Source: Amycolatopsis methanolica 239
GTDB lineage: Bacteria > Actinomycetota > Actinomycetes > Mycobacteriales > Pseudonocardiaceae
Length of the DNA stretch: 64,000 nucleotides
Direction of reading: 5' to 3'
Assembly (NCBI RefSeq): GCF_000739085.1
Contig: NZ_CP009110.1
Location: 5,518,001 to 5,582,000, forward strand
In this document: piece after piece, positions 46,232 through 54,743 of the stretch
How the letters are laid out: each line of letters starts with the position of its first letter
How positions within the stretch are numbered: position 1 is the first letter of the stretch
Made by a program: the position numbers and the translations under genes
Notes under the pieces: generated by a model
Told to the model about the DNA's origin: nothing
Seen by the model: only the letters and a program-made list of their open reading frames with translations
Database searches by the model: none

Positions 46232-46897
46232 ATGCGAACGAGTGTCCCGCCTGTCACTGCCGGAAGAGCCGAGCCCGAGGCGCCGGGGCTGACACCCCAG
46301 GCCTTTCCTCGGGCATCACAGCGGCTCACGAAGGAAGAACTCGACCCGGTCGTCCGCGAAGCCGCCACCGGCGAACGCGGAGCCGTGGACCGCTTGATCC
46401 AGATGATCACCCCGGTCGCCGTCCGGTACTGCCGGGCGCGGCTGGGCGGACGCGATCTGTCCTACCTGTCGGCGGACGACGTCGCGCAGGAGGTCTGCCT
46501 GGCCGTCCTGCACGCGCTGCCGCAGTACCAGGACCGGGGCGGATCGTTTCTCTACCTGGTGCACGCCATCGCGTCCAACAAGGTCGCCGACGCCTACCGC
46601 CTGGTCTCGCGGGACCGGTCGGACCCGGTCGCCGAGCTGCCGGAACGCCCGCTGGCCGACAACGAGCCGGAGAAACACGCGCTCGACGTCGACCTCGGCG
46701 ACCGGATGACCAAGCTGCTGGCCACCCTCCCGCAACTGCAGCAGGAGATCCTGACGCTGCGGATCGCCGTCGGCCTGTCGGCGAACGAGACGGCCGAGGC
46801 GCTGGGCATCTCGGCAGGCAACGTCCGCGTCACGCAGCACCGCGCCCTCGGCAAGCTGCGCGCCATGATCACTCGCGACGGCGACCTGCTCGACTAG
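46232..46897 (+). CDS. shbA: ECF sigma factor, ShbA/SigD-like
   Basis: 221 residues. Region 2 (about residues 48-115) includes YLSADDVAQEVCLAVLHALP, and region 4 (about 160-215) ends with ETAEALGISAGNVRVTQHRA. The long N-terminal extension, CRARLGGRDLSYLSADDVAQ and the YRLVSRDRSDPVAELPE linker match ShbA of Streptomyces and SigD of mycobacteria. ShbA of S. griseus drives transcription of the principal sigma gene hrdB. GGGGAG lies 6 nt before ATG. No anti-sigma gene follows: the next gene is convergent and overlaps the stop by 4 bp. Confidence 0.85.
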   Translation: MRTSVPPVTAGRAEPEAPGLTPQAFPRASQRLTKEELDPVVREAATGERGAVDRLIQMITPVAVRYCRARLGGRDLSYLSADDVAQEVCLAVLHALPQYQDRGGSFLYLVHAIASNKVADAYRLVSRDRSDPVAELPERPLADNEPEKHALDVDLGDRMTKLLATLPQLQQEILTLRIAVGLSANETAEALGISAGNVRVTQHRALGKLRAMITRDGDLLD

Positions 46898-47874
46898 CCG
46901 TAGGCCTCGTTCAGGGCGGGCAGGAGTTCGCGCGAGGCGAACTCGAAGAACCCGTCCTGGTGGTCGCCGCCGATCTGGAGAAGCGCCAGATCCGTGAAAC
47001 CCGCGTCGGCGAAGGCCTGGGCGCTCTTCACGATCGGCTCGGCGTCCGGGCCGCACGGGATGGCCTGTGCGACCTCGCCGGGCGTGATGAACTGGGTCGC
47101 GCCGGCGAACCCGGACGTGCCGGGCAGCTCGGCGTTGACCTTCCATCCGCCGCCGAACCAGCGGAACTGCTCGTGCGCCCGCTGCTTGGCCGCCTCCGGG
47201 TCGGCGTCCCAGCACACCGGCAGCTGCGCGTACTTGCGGGAGGAGTCCTGCCCCAGCTGGGCGCGCTCCTCGTCCCAGGTGTGCAGCAGCTCCGGCTTCG
47301 GCTCGGTGGCGATCAGCGCGTCGGCCACCGGGGCGAAGCGCCGCACCGACTGCTTGCCGGATACGGCCACACCCATCGGCGTGCGCCGCTCCGGCAGGTC
47401 CCACAGCTTCGCCGAGTCGACGCGGTAGTGCTGACCCGAATAGTTGACGTACCCGCCGTCGAACAGGTCGCCGATGATCGCGAGAGCCTCGCTCAGCATC
47501 TCGTGCCGCACGTTCACCGGCGGCCACCCGCGGCCGACGACGTGCTCGTTCAGGTTTTCCCCAGCCCCGAGCCCGAGCGTGAACCGGTCGCCCGACAGCA
47601 GGGAGATGGTCGCCGCCTTCTGCGCCACCACCGCCGGGTGGTACCGCATGAGCGGACAGGTCACGAAGCTCAGCAGCTCGACGCGTTCGGTCACCTGGGT
47701 GATCGCACCCAGCACGCTCCACGCGTACGGGGCATGCGCTTGTTCGTCGAGCCAGGGCGAATAGTGGTCACTGCACACCTCGAACGCGAACCCCGCCTGC
47801 TCGGCGGCCGCCGCGTGCCGGACCAGCTCCCTCGGCCCAGCCTGTTCGGTCATCAGGGTGTAACCGAAACGCAC
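46894..47874 (-). CDS. LLM-class F420-dependent oxidoreductase (TIGR03557/G6PDH-like group)
   Basis: 326 residues of the luciferase-like TIM barrel. FGYTLMTEQAGPRELVRHAA, EVCSDHYSPWLDEQAHAPYA, GLGAGENLNEHVVGRGWPP and AVSGKQSVRRFAPVAD are typical of F420-dependent enzymes related to Fgd. Starts at GTG 47874 inside the end of the WhiB gene (22-bp overlap), so the two are co-transcribed. Confidence 0.88.
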   Translation of the reverse strand: MRFGYTLMTEQAGPRELVRHAAAAEQAGFAFEVCSDHYSPWLDEQAHAPYAWSVLGAITQVTERVELLSFVTCPLMRYHPAVVAQKAATISLLSGDRFTLGLGAGENLNEHVVGRGWPPVNVRHEMLSEALAIIGDLFDGGYVNYSGQHYRVDSAKLWDLPERRTPMGVAVSGKQSVRRFAPVADALIATEPKPELLHTWDEERAQLGQDSSRKYAQLPVCWDADPEAAKQRAHEQFRWFGGGWKVNAELPGTSGFAGATQFITPGEVAQAIPCGPDAEPIVKSAQAFADAGFTDLALLQIGGDHQDGFFEFASRELLPALNEAYG

Positions 47875-48182
47875 TCCTGCTCCTTCTCAGCGACGGCCAG
47901 CAGCTGCTTGCGCCGCGAGATCATCGCGCGCCGCTCGGTCTCGTCGAGCCCACCCCAGACGCCGAAGGGCTCTTCGGCGGTGAGCGCGTGGTGCCGACAT
48001 TCGACGATCACCGGGCAGGACATGCAGATCTGCTTCGCCCGAGCCACGCGGTCCGCCCGCGCGAAACCCCGTTCGCCGTCCGGGTGGAAGAACACCGAGC
48101 TGTCCAAGTTCCGGCAGTTGCCGTGCCTCTGCCACTCCCACGTTTCGGCAACAGGCACCGGCAGCCGTGACGTGTCCGCCAT
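47853..48182 (-). CDS. WhiB-family iron-sulfur regulator
   Basis: 109 residues. Four cluster-binding cysteines in GNCRNLD and ICMSCPVIVECRHHAL (C-x2-C-x5-C), the turn GVWGG and a basic tail ERRAMISRRKQLL. WhiB proteins bind [4Fe-4S] and the principal sigma factor to steer transcription. Location beside a SigD/ShbA-like gene resembles the sigD-whiB3 neighbourhood of mycobacteria, suggesting a WhiB3/WhiD type, but the subfamily is not certain. GGTGAGG precedes ATG 48182. Confidence 0.92.
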   Translation of the reverse strand: MADTSRLPVPVAETWEWQRHGNCRNLDSSVFFHPDGERGFARADRVARAKQICMSCPVIVECRHHALTAEEPFGVWGGLDETERRAMISRRKQLLAVAEKEQECVSVTP

Positions 48183-48242
48183 CTCGACCTCACCTCCGCG
48201 ACCATCTCAGTTGCGCGCAGGACTACCCCGGTTTTTCGGCCA

Positions 48243-48734
48243 CTACACCTGCCGGCCGAGCGCCAGCCGCTTCTCGAACCAGTGATCGGCGTACAAGCGT
48301 TGTTCAGGGGCTTCGATCTCGCGGTAGCCGTGTTTGGCGTAGAGCCCACGAGCCTCCACCAGATCGTGCCGCGTGTCCAGCCTCATCCGCTCGCGACCCA
48401 GTGCCTGAGCTGCGGTTTCGGCCGCGCGGAGCAGTTGGTCACCACCTCCCCGGCCGCGTGCTCCGGGAAGGACGAACATCCGGGTCAGCTCGGCGGTCGT
48501 GACGTCGAGCACGCGGATGCCCACGCAGCCGGTCACCCCATCGTGCGACCGCGCGAGCAGGAACAGGCCCGTCGGCGGCACGAGGTCGTCGCTCGGGTCG
48601 TCGGCCATCGCGGTGTCCAGTTCGGCCACCGTAGCCGGGCGGCCGTAGTAGCGGCTGGCGACGTCGTCGAGGTAGGCGCGCAGGATCGCTTGCGCGGCGG
48701 GGTCCGTCACCGGGACCGGGTTGATCGTCCACAC
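48243..48734 (-). CDS. GNAT-family N-acetyltransferase
   Basis: 163 residues from GTG 48734. Motif A, ELTRMFVLPGARGRGGGDQL, is the acetyl-CoA pyrophosphate loop, followed by MRLDTRHDLVEARGLYAKHG and YADHWFEKRL. No ribosome site or leaderless hexamer is obvious, so the start is moderately certain. Substrate unknown. Confidence 0.82.
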   Translation of the reverse strand: MWTINPVPVTDPAAQAILRAYLDDVASRYYGRPATVAELDTAMADDPSDDLVPPTGLFLLARSHDGVTGCVGIRVLDVTTAELTRMFVLPGARGRGGGDQLLRAAETAAQALGRERMRLDTRHDLVEARGLYAKHGYREIEAPEQRLYADHWFEKRLALGRQV

Positions 48735-48766
48735 GGGTTCATCGTGACGGGACCGTCCAGCGGATT

Positions 48767-49117
48767 TCAGAGATCGGCGGCGCGCTGGTGCCGGGCCTCG
48801 TACAGGCCGACCTCCCCGCCGCCGGGCAGGCGCAGCCGGGTGAGCAGGCCCCAGCCCGCGTCGCTGACCGGCGCGGTGAACTCGACGCCCCGCGCGGTCA
48901 GCTCCCGAACCGTCCCTTCCACGTCGTCGCACAGGAAGTACAGCTCGTGCGCCTGCGCGGCGTCCGTCGGGTGGACCGCGATCTCGGCGGGGGGCAGTTT
49001 GACGATGAGCCAGCCGCCGCCCGCGTCGACGTGCGGCTGCCCGAGTACGTCACGCAGGAAGGCGCGGTCGGCCTCCGCGTCGTGGCTGTACAGGATCACG
49101 TGAGCGCCATTGATCAT
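48767..49117 (-). CDS. VOC/glyoxalase-fold protein
   Basis: 116 residues with the beta-alpha-beta-beta-beta repeat of the VOC superfamily: AHVILYSHDAEADRAFLRDV, ELYFLCDDVEGTVRELTARG, and a final LPGGGEVGLYEAR. Metal-ligand candidates are His6 and Glu in the last strand. TAGGCT lies 6 nt before ATG on the minus strand, so it is likely leaderless and divergent to the next gene within 35 bp. Confidence 0.82.
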   Translation of the reverse strand: MINGAHVILYSHDAEADRAFLRDVLGQPHVDAGGGWLIVKLPPAEIAVHPTDAAQAHELYFLCDDVEGTVRELTARGVEFTAPVSDAGWGLLTRLRLPGGGEVGLYEARHQRAADL

Positions 49118-49123
49118 CCATCG

Positions 49124-49144
49124 AGCCTAGGCAGCCGTTAGGGT
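49124..49144. promoter_or_regulatory. Compact bidirectional leaderless promoter
   Basis: Minus-strand TAGGCT (49129-49124) is 6 nt before ATG 49117, and plus-strand TAGGGT (49139-49144) is 7 nt before ATG 49152. The two -10 elements are only 9 bp apart, so RNA polymerase cannot occupy both directions at once. Confidence 0.65.
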
Positions 49145-49151
49145 GGCGCGC

Positions 49152-50306
49152 ATGGCTTACGACGTGGTCCTGTTCGGCGCGACCGGCTTCACCGGCCGGC
49201 TCACCGCGGAGTACCTGGCCCGGCACGCCCCCGACGACTGCCGGTGGGCGCTCGCCGGCCGCAGCCGCGCCAAGCTCGAAGGCGTACGCGACGGCCTCGG
49301 GCCGAAGTTCGCCCAGCTGCCGCTCCTCTACGCCGACGTCACCGACCCGGCGTCGCTGAAAGCGGTTGCCGGGTCCGCGAAGGTCGTGATCACCACGGTC
49401 GGCCCGTACGTGCAGTACGGCGAGCCGCTGGTGGCGGCTTGCGCCGAGGCCGGCACCGACTACGTGGACCTGTGCGGGGAGCCCGAGTTCACCGACCTGA
49501 TGTACGTCCGCCACCACGCCCGCGCCGCCGAAACGGGGGCGCGCATCGTCCATGCGTGCGGCTTCGACTCGATCCCGCACGACCTCGGCGTCTACTACAC
49601 GGTCAAGCAGCTGCCGGACGACGTGCCCATCCGGGTGCGCGGCCAGGTGCGCGTCGGCGCGACGTTCTCCGGCGGCACCTACGCCTCCGCGCTCGGCGCG
49701 GCGTCCCGGCTGCTGCCGATGGCCCAGGCCGCACGGGAACGCCGGAAGGTGCAGCACCGGCCCGAGGGCCGCCGCGTGCGCGCGGTGACCGGCACCCCGC
49801 GGCGCGATGGCGAGACCGGCCACTGGCTGGTGCCGCTGCCGACCATCGACCCGCAGATCGTCGTCGGCTCGGCGCGGGAGCTGCCCGAGTACGGGCCCGA
49901 CTTCACCTACAGCCACTACGCCGCGGTCAAGCACCTGCCGGTGCTGGCGGGCGGGCTCGCCGGGCTGGGCGCGGCGGTCGCGCTCGTGCAGCTGCCGCCG
50001 GTGCGCAAGGCGCTGGGCAACCTGCGCAAGCCCGGCGAGGGCCCGAGCGAGCAGCGCCGCGCGAAGTCCTGGTTCAAGGTCCGGTTCGTCGCCGACGGCG
50101 GCGGCAAGCGGGTGGTCACCGAGGTCTCCGGCGGCGACCCCGGCTACGACGAGACGGCAAAGATGCTCGCCGAGTCCGCGCTCTGCCTGGCGCACGACGA
50201 CCTGCCGTCCCGCGCCGGGCAGCTCTCCCCGGCCGCCGCGATGGGCGACGCGCTGCTGACCCGGCTGAAGAACGCGGGGCTGGCGTTCCGCACGTTGCCG
50301 TCCTGA
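49152..50306 (+). CDS. Saccharopine dehydrogenase-like / trans-acting enoyl reductase family protein
   Basis: 384 residues. N-terminal Rossmann motif VVLFGATGFTGRLTAEYLAR, then VVITTVGPYVQYGEPLVAAC, YVDLCGEPEFTDLM and HACGFDSIPHDLGV. This matches the actinobacterial group including mycobacterial trans-acting enoyl reductases of phthiocerol and glycolipid synthesis. ATG 49152 is chosen over GTG 49143 because of the TAGGGT placement. No lipid-synthesis partner is adjacent. Confidence 0.87.
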   Translation: MAYDVVLFGATGFTGRLTAEYLARHAPDDCRWALAGRSRAKLEGVRDGLGPKFAQLPLLYADVTDPASLKAVAGSAKVVITTVGPYVQYGEPLVAACAEAGTDYVDLCGEPEFTDLMYVRHHARAAETGARIVHACGFDSIPHDLGVYYTVKQLPDDVPIRVRGQVRVGATFSGGTYASALGAASRLLPMAQAARERRKVQHRPEGRRVRAVTGTPRRDGETGHWLVPLPTIDPQIVVGSARELPEYGPDFTYSHYAAVKHLPVLAGGLAGLGAAVALVQLPPVRKALGNLRKPGEGPSEQRRAKSWFKVRFVADGGGKRVVTEVSGGDPGYDETAKMLAESALCLAHDDLPSRAGQLSPAAAMGDALLTRLKNAGLAFRTLPS

Positions 50307-50349
50307 ACCACCCGGACGGGGGATAGCCAAAACCGAAACCCCGACCTGG

Positions 50350-50380
50350 CTTAAACACAGTTCAAGTCGAGCCTTACAGT
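50350..50380 (+). promoter_or_regulatory. TetR promoter with inverted-repeat operator
   Basis: CTTAAAC-ACA-CAGTTCAAG at 50350-50366 is an inverted repeat (CTTrAAC, GTTyAAG arms, one mismatch), just upstream of TACAGT (50375-50380), which lies 6 nt before ATG 50387. Position suggests autorepression and possibly control of the preceding gene. Confidence 0.55.
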
Positions 50381-50386
50381 GATCGC

Positions 50387-51052
50387 ATGGCTCGACTGAC
50401 GCGCGCTGAAAGTCAGGCGCACACGCGCCGCCGCCTGCTGGACACGGCAACGGAGCTGTTCCTGCGCGAGGGCTACACCGGGACCTCGCTGGAGCGGGTG
50501 GCCGAGGAGGCGGGCTTCTCGAAGGGCGCCGTCTACTCCAACTTCCGCAACAAGGACGAGCTGTGCCTGGCCGTCCTGGAAGGGGTGCGCGCGGAGAAGG
50601 CGGCATCGGTGGACGCGACACTGGCAGGCACCGACAGCCTCGACGAGCTCCTGGCGGCCTTCGCGGTGTGGGCCGCGGGCACCGGCGGCGACCAGGAGTG
50701 GATCCGGCTGGAAGCGGAGTACCTGCTCAACTGCCGCCGCGACCCGGAACTCCTCGGGCGGCTGGCCAAGAGCAACGCCGAGATTGCCGACCTGGTGACC
50801 GGCCTGCTGAACACCAACGCGCGGCGCCTGGGCGTGCGGCTGCCGATGGACGCCCGGCAGGCGGCGTACGGGTTGTTCAGCATCACCCTGGGGCTGGGCC
50901 TGCTGCGCTCCGTGGATCCGGCCATCGGGGTGGAATCGTTCACCTCGATCGTGCGGCTGCTGGCGCAGCCGGCGGAAGTGAAGGTGCCGGAGGCGCGCTC
51001 GGCCAGCCACGAACCTGCAGGCGGGGCAGACTCGGCCACGAACCGCGACTGA
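50387..51052 (+). CDS. TetR-family transcriptional regulator
   Basis: 221 residues. DNA-binding region TSLERVAEEAGFSKGAVYSN (about residues 31-50) and a C-terminal ligand domain of the TetR_C type. Probably leaderless. Sits 80 bp downstream of the enoyl-reductase-like gene, the likely target alongside itself. Ligand unknown. Confidence 0.88.
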   Translation: MARLTRAESQAHTRRRLLDTATELFLREGYTGTSLERVAEEAGFSKGAVYSNFRNKDELCLAVLEGVRAEKAASVDATLAGTDSLDELLAAFAVWAAGTGGDQEWIRLEAEYLLNCRRDPELLGRLAKSNAEIADLVTGLLNTNARRLGVRLPMDARQAAYGLFSITLGLGLLRSVDPAIGVESFTSIVRLLAQPAEVKVPEARSASHEPAGGADSATNRD

Positions 51053-51222
51053 CGACGACCCGCCCAGCCGCTTCGGCGCGACCGCAAGGTCCAGCACCGC
51101 GGCATGCCGGATGCGGCCGCACGGCCCGCGGCGCCCCCGCGAAGCGGGCGCGGACACTGCCCGCCCGCCGACGGCCGGCGACGCGACTGCCAGCAGGGCC
51201 GGGGCCAGCAGCAGTGCCCGGA

Positions 51223-51723
51223 TCAGCGAGGCGGCAGCGCGTGCAGCTTCACCTGCTCCAACCGCCCCGCGCGCACCCGCGCCGTCAGGTACGTGTGGTC
51301 CGGCTGGCGGCGCCGGTCCGTCGGCGAACCGGGGTTGAGCAGGCGCAGGCCGTTGGGCGCCACCGTGTCCCACGGGATGTGGCTGTGCCCGAACACCAGC
51401 ACGTCCGCATCCGGGTAGTCCCGCGCGCACCGCGCCTCCCGGCCCTTCGCCGGGCCCGTTTCGTGCACCACCGCCAGCCGCAGACCGTCCAAGTCCACCC
51501 TGGCCACCTCGGGCAGCCTCGCGCGCAGCTCCGGGCCGTCGTTGTTGCCGTACACGCCGATCAGCCGCCTGCTGCGCTCCTCCAGCTCGTCCAGCAGCGC
51601 GACCTCCACCCAGTCGCCCGCGTGCACCACCACGTCGGCACGCCCGGCCTCGCGCCACAGCTGTTCCGGCAGATCATGCGCCCGTTTCGGCACGTGGGTG
51701 TCGGACATGACGAGGAGCTGCAT
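51223..51723 (-). CDS. YfcE/MJ0936-type metallophosphoesterase
   Basis: 166 residues from ATG 51723 (MQLLVMSDTHVPKRAHDLPE). All metallophosphoesterase motifs are present: SDTH, HAGDWVE, GNND and VFGHSHIPW with a trailing NPGSP. These small enzymes hydrolyse phosphodiesters with Mn2+ or similar. The long frame continuing upstream of the ATG is antisense to the VanW gene and not used. Confidence 0.88.
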   Translation of the reverse strand: MQLLVMSDTHVPKRAHDLPEQLWREAGRADVVVHAGDWVEVALLDELEERSRRLIGVYGNNDGPELRARLPEVARVDLDGLRLAVVHETGPAKGREARCARDYPDADVLVFGHSHIPWDTVAPNGLRLLNPGSPTDRRRQPDHTYLTARVRAGRLEQVKLHALPPR

Positions 51724-51819
51724 GGTCACCGGTGTATCACGCTGGGCCACCCGGAGCAGGGCGCCGATCCCCCCGCCCGTAACCTTCATCCGGGTTGTCC
51801 GGATCAGGAGGGGTGAGCC

Positions 51820-53604
51820 TTGACGCAGGAACCCGCGTGGCCCACGTCCGACGACGAGCGGACCGAGGTCATGGCCCCGGTCACCGACGTGCTGCCGAAG
51901 GTGACGCAGGAGCCGCCGCGGCAGAAGAGGTCCGCCAAGCGCGCCGCGATCATCGCCGGGTCGGTGCTCGGCGTGCTGGCCGCGCTCTACGCCGTCGACC
52001 TGCTGGTGAGCCAGGGCAACGTGCCCCGCGGCGTCACTGTCGCTGGGGTCGAGGTCGGCGGTCTCAAGCGCACCGCGGCCGAGGACAAGCTGCGGGAGGA
52101 GATCGAGCCGCGGCTGACGCAGACGATCCCGGTGCGCGCCGGTGACGCCACCGCGGCGATCGACCCGTCCACCGCGGGCCTCACGCTCGACTGGCCGTCC
52201 ACTTTGGACCAGGCCGGCGACCAGCCGCTCAACCCGTTCACCCGCATCGCGTCGTTCTTCAGCGACCGCGAGGTCGGCGTGGTCACCCACGCGGACGAGG
52301 GCAAGCTCGCCGCGGCCATCGAGGAACTGCGCGCCCGCACGGACCGCCTCCCCGTCGAGGGCACGATCCGGTTCGAGGAGGCCCAGCCGGTCGCGGTGCC
52401 GCCGCAGCCCGGCCAGCAGCTCGACGCCGAGGCCGCCAAGAACGAGGTGCTGCGCCACTGGGCGACCGGCCAGACGCTGTCCCTGCCGGTGACGACCACG
52501 CCGGTCCAGGTCTCTGCCGAGGCCGTGCAGGCCACGCTGGACGGGTTCGCCAAGCCCGCCGTGTCCGCGCCGCTGGTCATCCGTGGCGAGGGCGCCACCG
52601 CGACGCTCGCCCCTGCGGCCGTGGCCGCCGCGTTGTCGTTCGAGCCGGGCGACGGCGGCATCCTGGTCCCGAAGGTCGACCACAACAAGATCGTCGAGGC
52701 GGCCGGCCCGCAGCTCAAGTCCTCCGAGAAGGAGGGCAAGGACGCCCAGATCGTGTTCGAGGGCGGCCGTCCCACCGTGCAGCCGTCGGTGGACGGCAAG
52801 GGCGTCGACTGGAACCCGACCCTGCAGCCGCTGTTCGACGTGCTCAAGGCGCCGGGCGCGCACGAGCTGGTCGCGAAGTACCACACCACCCCGGCGAAGG
52901 TGACCACCGAGCAGGCCAACCAGCTCGGCATCACCGAGGTCATCGGCGAGTTCACCACCGGCGGGTTCGCCCCCGACTCCGGAGTGAACATCCGGACCGT
53001 CGCGCAGAAGGTGAACGGCGCGATCGTCAAGCCGGGCGAGACCTTCAGCCTCAACGGGTTCACCGGGCCGCGCGGCAAGGCACAGGGCTACGTCGAGGCC
53101 GGCGTGATCGAGAACGGCGCCCCGGCCCGCGAGGTCGGCGGCGGCATCTCGCAGTTCGCCACCACGCTGTACAACGCGGCCTACTTCGCCGGGCTGAAGG
53201 ACGCCGGGCACAAGGAGCACAGCTACTACATCAGCCGCTACCCCGCCGCGCGGGAGGCGACGGTGTTCCAGAGCGCCAGCGGCAGCAGCGTGATCGACCT
53301 GAAGTTCACCAACGACTCCGACACCGGCGTGGCGATCCAGACGATCTGGACGCCGTCGTCGATCACGGTGAAGCTGTGGGGCACCAAGCGGTACACCGTC
53401 GAGTCGATCCCGGGGCCGAAGTCGAACTTCGTCCCGCCGCAGGAGAAGCCGGGCCCGGCGGAGAACTGCCACGCCTCCAACGGGGCGCAGGGCTTCACCA
53501 CCAGCGACACCCGGGTGCTGCGGGACGCGAAGACCGGCCGCGAGGTCAAGCGCGAGACCCGCACCGTCCACTACAACCCGCAGCCGAAGATCGTCTGCCC
53601 CTGA
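51820..53604 (+). CDS. VanW-family cell-wall protein with peptidoglycan-binding-like repeats
   Basis: 594 residues. TTG 51820 is the only start after an in-frame stop, with GGAGG about 8 nt upstream. A cytoplasmic N-terminus of about 40 residues leads to a membrane helix (AAIIAGSVLGVLAALYAVDL). Two repeats resembling PG_binding_4 follow (PRGVTVAGVEVGGLKRTAAE and the region around 290-330), then the VanW domain (GFAPDSGVNIRTVAQKVNGA, GGGISQFATTLYNAAYFAGL). The C-terminal tail has two Cys. Such proteins are anchored outside the cell near peptidoglycan; function beyond that is unproven. Confidence 0.9.
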   Translation: MTQEPAWPTSDDERTEVMAPVTDVLPKVTQEPPRQKRSAKRAAIIAGSVLGVLAALYAVDLLVSQGNVPRGVTVAGVEVGGLKRTAAEDKLREEIEPRLTQTIPVRAGDATAAIDPSTAGLTLDWPSTLDQAGDQPLNPFTRIASFFSDREVGVVTHADEGKLAAAIEELRARTDRLPVEGTIRFEEAQPVAVPPQPGQQLDAEAAKNEVLRHWATGQTLSLPVTTTPVQVSAEAVQATLDGFAKPAVSAPLVIRGEGATATLAPAAVAAALSFEPGDGGILVPKVDHNKIVEAAGPQLKSSEKEGKDAQIVFEGGRPTVQPSVDGKGVDWNPTLQPLFDVLKAPGAHELVAKYHTTPAKVTTEQANQLGITEVIGEFTTGGFAPDSGVNIRTVAQKVNGAIVKPGETFSLNGFTGPRGKAQGYVEAGVIENGAPAREVGGGISQFATTLYNAAYFAGLKDAGHKEHSYYISRYPAAREATVFQSASGSSVIDLKFTNDSDTGVAIQTIWTPSSITVKLWGTKRYTVESIPGPKSNFVPPQEKPGPAENCHASNGAQGFTTSDTRVLRDAKTGREVKRETRTVHYNPQPKIVCP

Positions 53605-53615
53605 CGAGGGCGGGA

Positions 53616-53650
53616 AAACGGGGCCGCACCGATCCGGTGCGGCCCCGTTT
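53616..53650. terminator. Terminator, perfect 16-bp stem with 3-nt loop
   Basis: AAACGGGGCCGCACCG (53616-53631), ATC, CGGTGCGGCCCCGTTT (53635-53650). A/T ends give a short U-tract in both directions, between the convergent VanW and TetR genes. Confidence 0.9.
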
Positions 53651-53658
53651 CGCGTCGG

Positions 53659-54381
53659 TCAGGAGCCGCGGTTGATCTCGTCGAGCCGCACCTGAACGCC
53701 GTCCAGCACACGGTCCACCGCGTAGTCGAACAGCTCGGCGAAGTAGTCGCGGTTCTTCTCCGGGTCGGCGAGGCGCTCGTGGACCGATTCGCTGAGGGTG
53801 GCCAGGCCGGAGAGGTCCGGGTCCACCGGCGGCTCGCCCCACCCGCCGGAGATCTGGGCCTTCACCTCGCTGGCCTTGCGCTGGTCGTCCTCCAGCGAGA
53901 TGAACAGGCAGGCCTGGCTGACCAGCAGACGGCACACCATGGCGGCCTCGTCCTGCTCGAACCCGGCGCGCAGGAGCGTCCTCATCGCACGGTCCACAGT
54001 GGGCCCGCCGGCCTCGACCGAGGGGCCGTTGAGCGCGACCCGGCGCGCCACCCCGGGGTAGCGCATGAACACCAGCCGCAGGTTGGTGAGGAACTGGCGC
54101 CACCAGGACCGCCACTCCATCTCGGCTGGCGGCAGCTCGTACATGGCTATGACGCGGTCGACGACCGCGGTCACGACCGTGTCCCGGTCGCCGACGTGGT
54201 GGTAGATCACCGCCGGGTAGGCGTCGACCGCGCCGGCGAGCTGGCGCAGCGTCCACGACTCCACCCCATGCCTGGCGGTCAGCTCGAGCGCCGCGTCGAT
54301 GATGCGATCCGGGGTGACCGCGGGCAACCCCGCCGCGTCACGGGAGCGCGGACGACCGGGCACGGGAGCAGACTTCGCCAT
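53659..54381 (-). CDS. TetR-family regulator (TetR/TetR_C tetracycline-repressor-like subgroup)
   Basis: 240 residues from ATG 54381. Helix-turn-helix ESWTLRQLAGAVDAYPAVIY (about residues 41-60) and a ligand domain with MRTLLRAGFEQDEAAMVCRL and LFDYAVDRVLDGV near the end. Class A-like TetR proteins share this layout. An inverted repeat lies 21-42 bp upstream. Target unknown. Confidence 0.86.
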   Translation of the reverse strand: MAKSAPVPGRPRSRDAAGLPAVTPDRIIDAALELTARHGVESWTLRQLAGAVDAYPAVIYHHVGDRDTVVTAVVDRVIAMYELPPAEMEWRSWWRQFLTNLRLVFMRYPGVARRVALNGPSVEAGGPTVDRAMRTLLRAGFEQDEAAMVCRLLVSQACLFISLEDDQRKASEVKAQISGGWGEPPVDPDLSGLATLSESVHERLADPEKNRDYFAELFDYAVDRVLDGVQVRLDEINRGS

Positions 54382-54401
54382 GGCGTAACAGTAGCTCCCT
54401 C

Positions 54402-54423
54402 GTGTTGGCGCGCCAGTCAACAC
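54402..54423. promoter_or_regulatory. Candidate TetR operator, GTGTTG-N10-CAACAC
   Basis: GTGTTG (54402-54407) and CAACAC (54418-54423) are perfect inverted arms with a 10-bp centre GCGCGCCAGT, upstream of the TetR gene and facing the DUF5302 gene. Confidence 0.5.
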
Positions 54424-54510
54424 CGCCGTGAATCGTGACGGAAACGGCTCGCCAAGGTGGACCGGGCCTGGAAGGCTGGACGGGCAAGCGCGTGACACCC
54501 AGGAGGTCGT

Positions 54511-54699
54511 ATGTCCGAGAACAGTTCACCAGGCGAATCGGAAGACGACGTCAAGCGCAGGTTCCGCGAAGCCCTCGAACGCAAGCAGGCGAACGCCCAG
54601 TCGTCCGGCAAGCACGACAACGGGGGCGGCAAGGGCGGCCACGTCCACGGACACGGCCCCGCGGCCAGCAAGCGCACCTTCCGCCGCAAGAGCGGCTGA
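54511..54699 (+). CDS. DUF5302 family small basic protein
   Basis: 62 residues. Ideal AGGAGG 4 nt before ATG. DVKRRFREALERKQANAQSS and the His/Gly-rich HVHGHGPAASKRTFRRKSG end are the DUF5302 pattern, widespread in actinomycetes with no known function. The GHVHGHG segment might bind metal (inference). Followed by a 15-bp hairpin. Confidence 0.88.
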   Translation: MSENSSPGESEDDVKRRFREALERKQANAQSSGKHDNGGGKGGHVHGHGPAASKRTFRRKSG

Positions 54700-54701
54700 C
54701 C

Positions 54702-54739
54702 GGTCGGCGTGGGTGCTCGTCCGGGCACCCACGCCGACC
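54702..54739. terminator. Terminator, perfect 15-bp stem
   Basis: GGTCGGCGTGGGTGC (54702-54716), loop of 8 nt, GCACCCACGCCGACC (54725-54739), between DUF5302 and the convergent metallohydrolase pseudogene. Confidence 0.85.
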
Positions 54740-54743
54740 CGGG

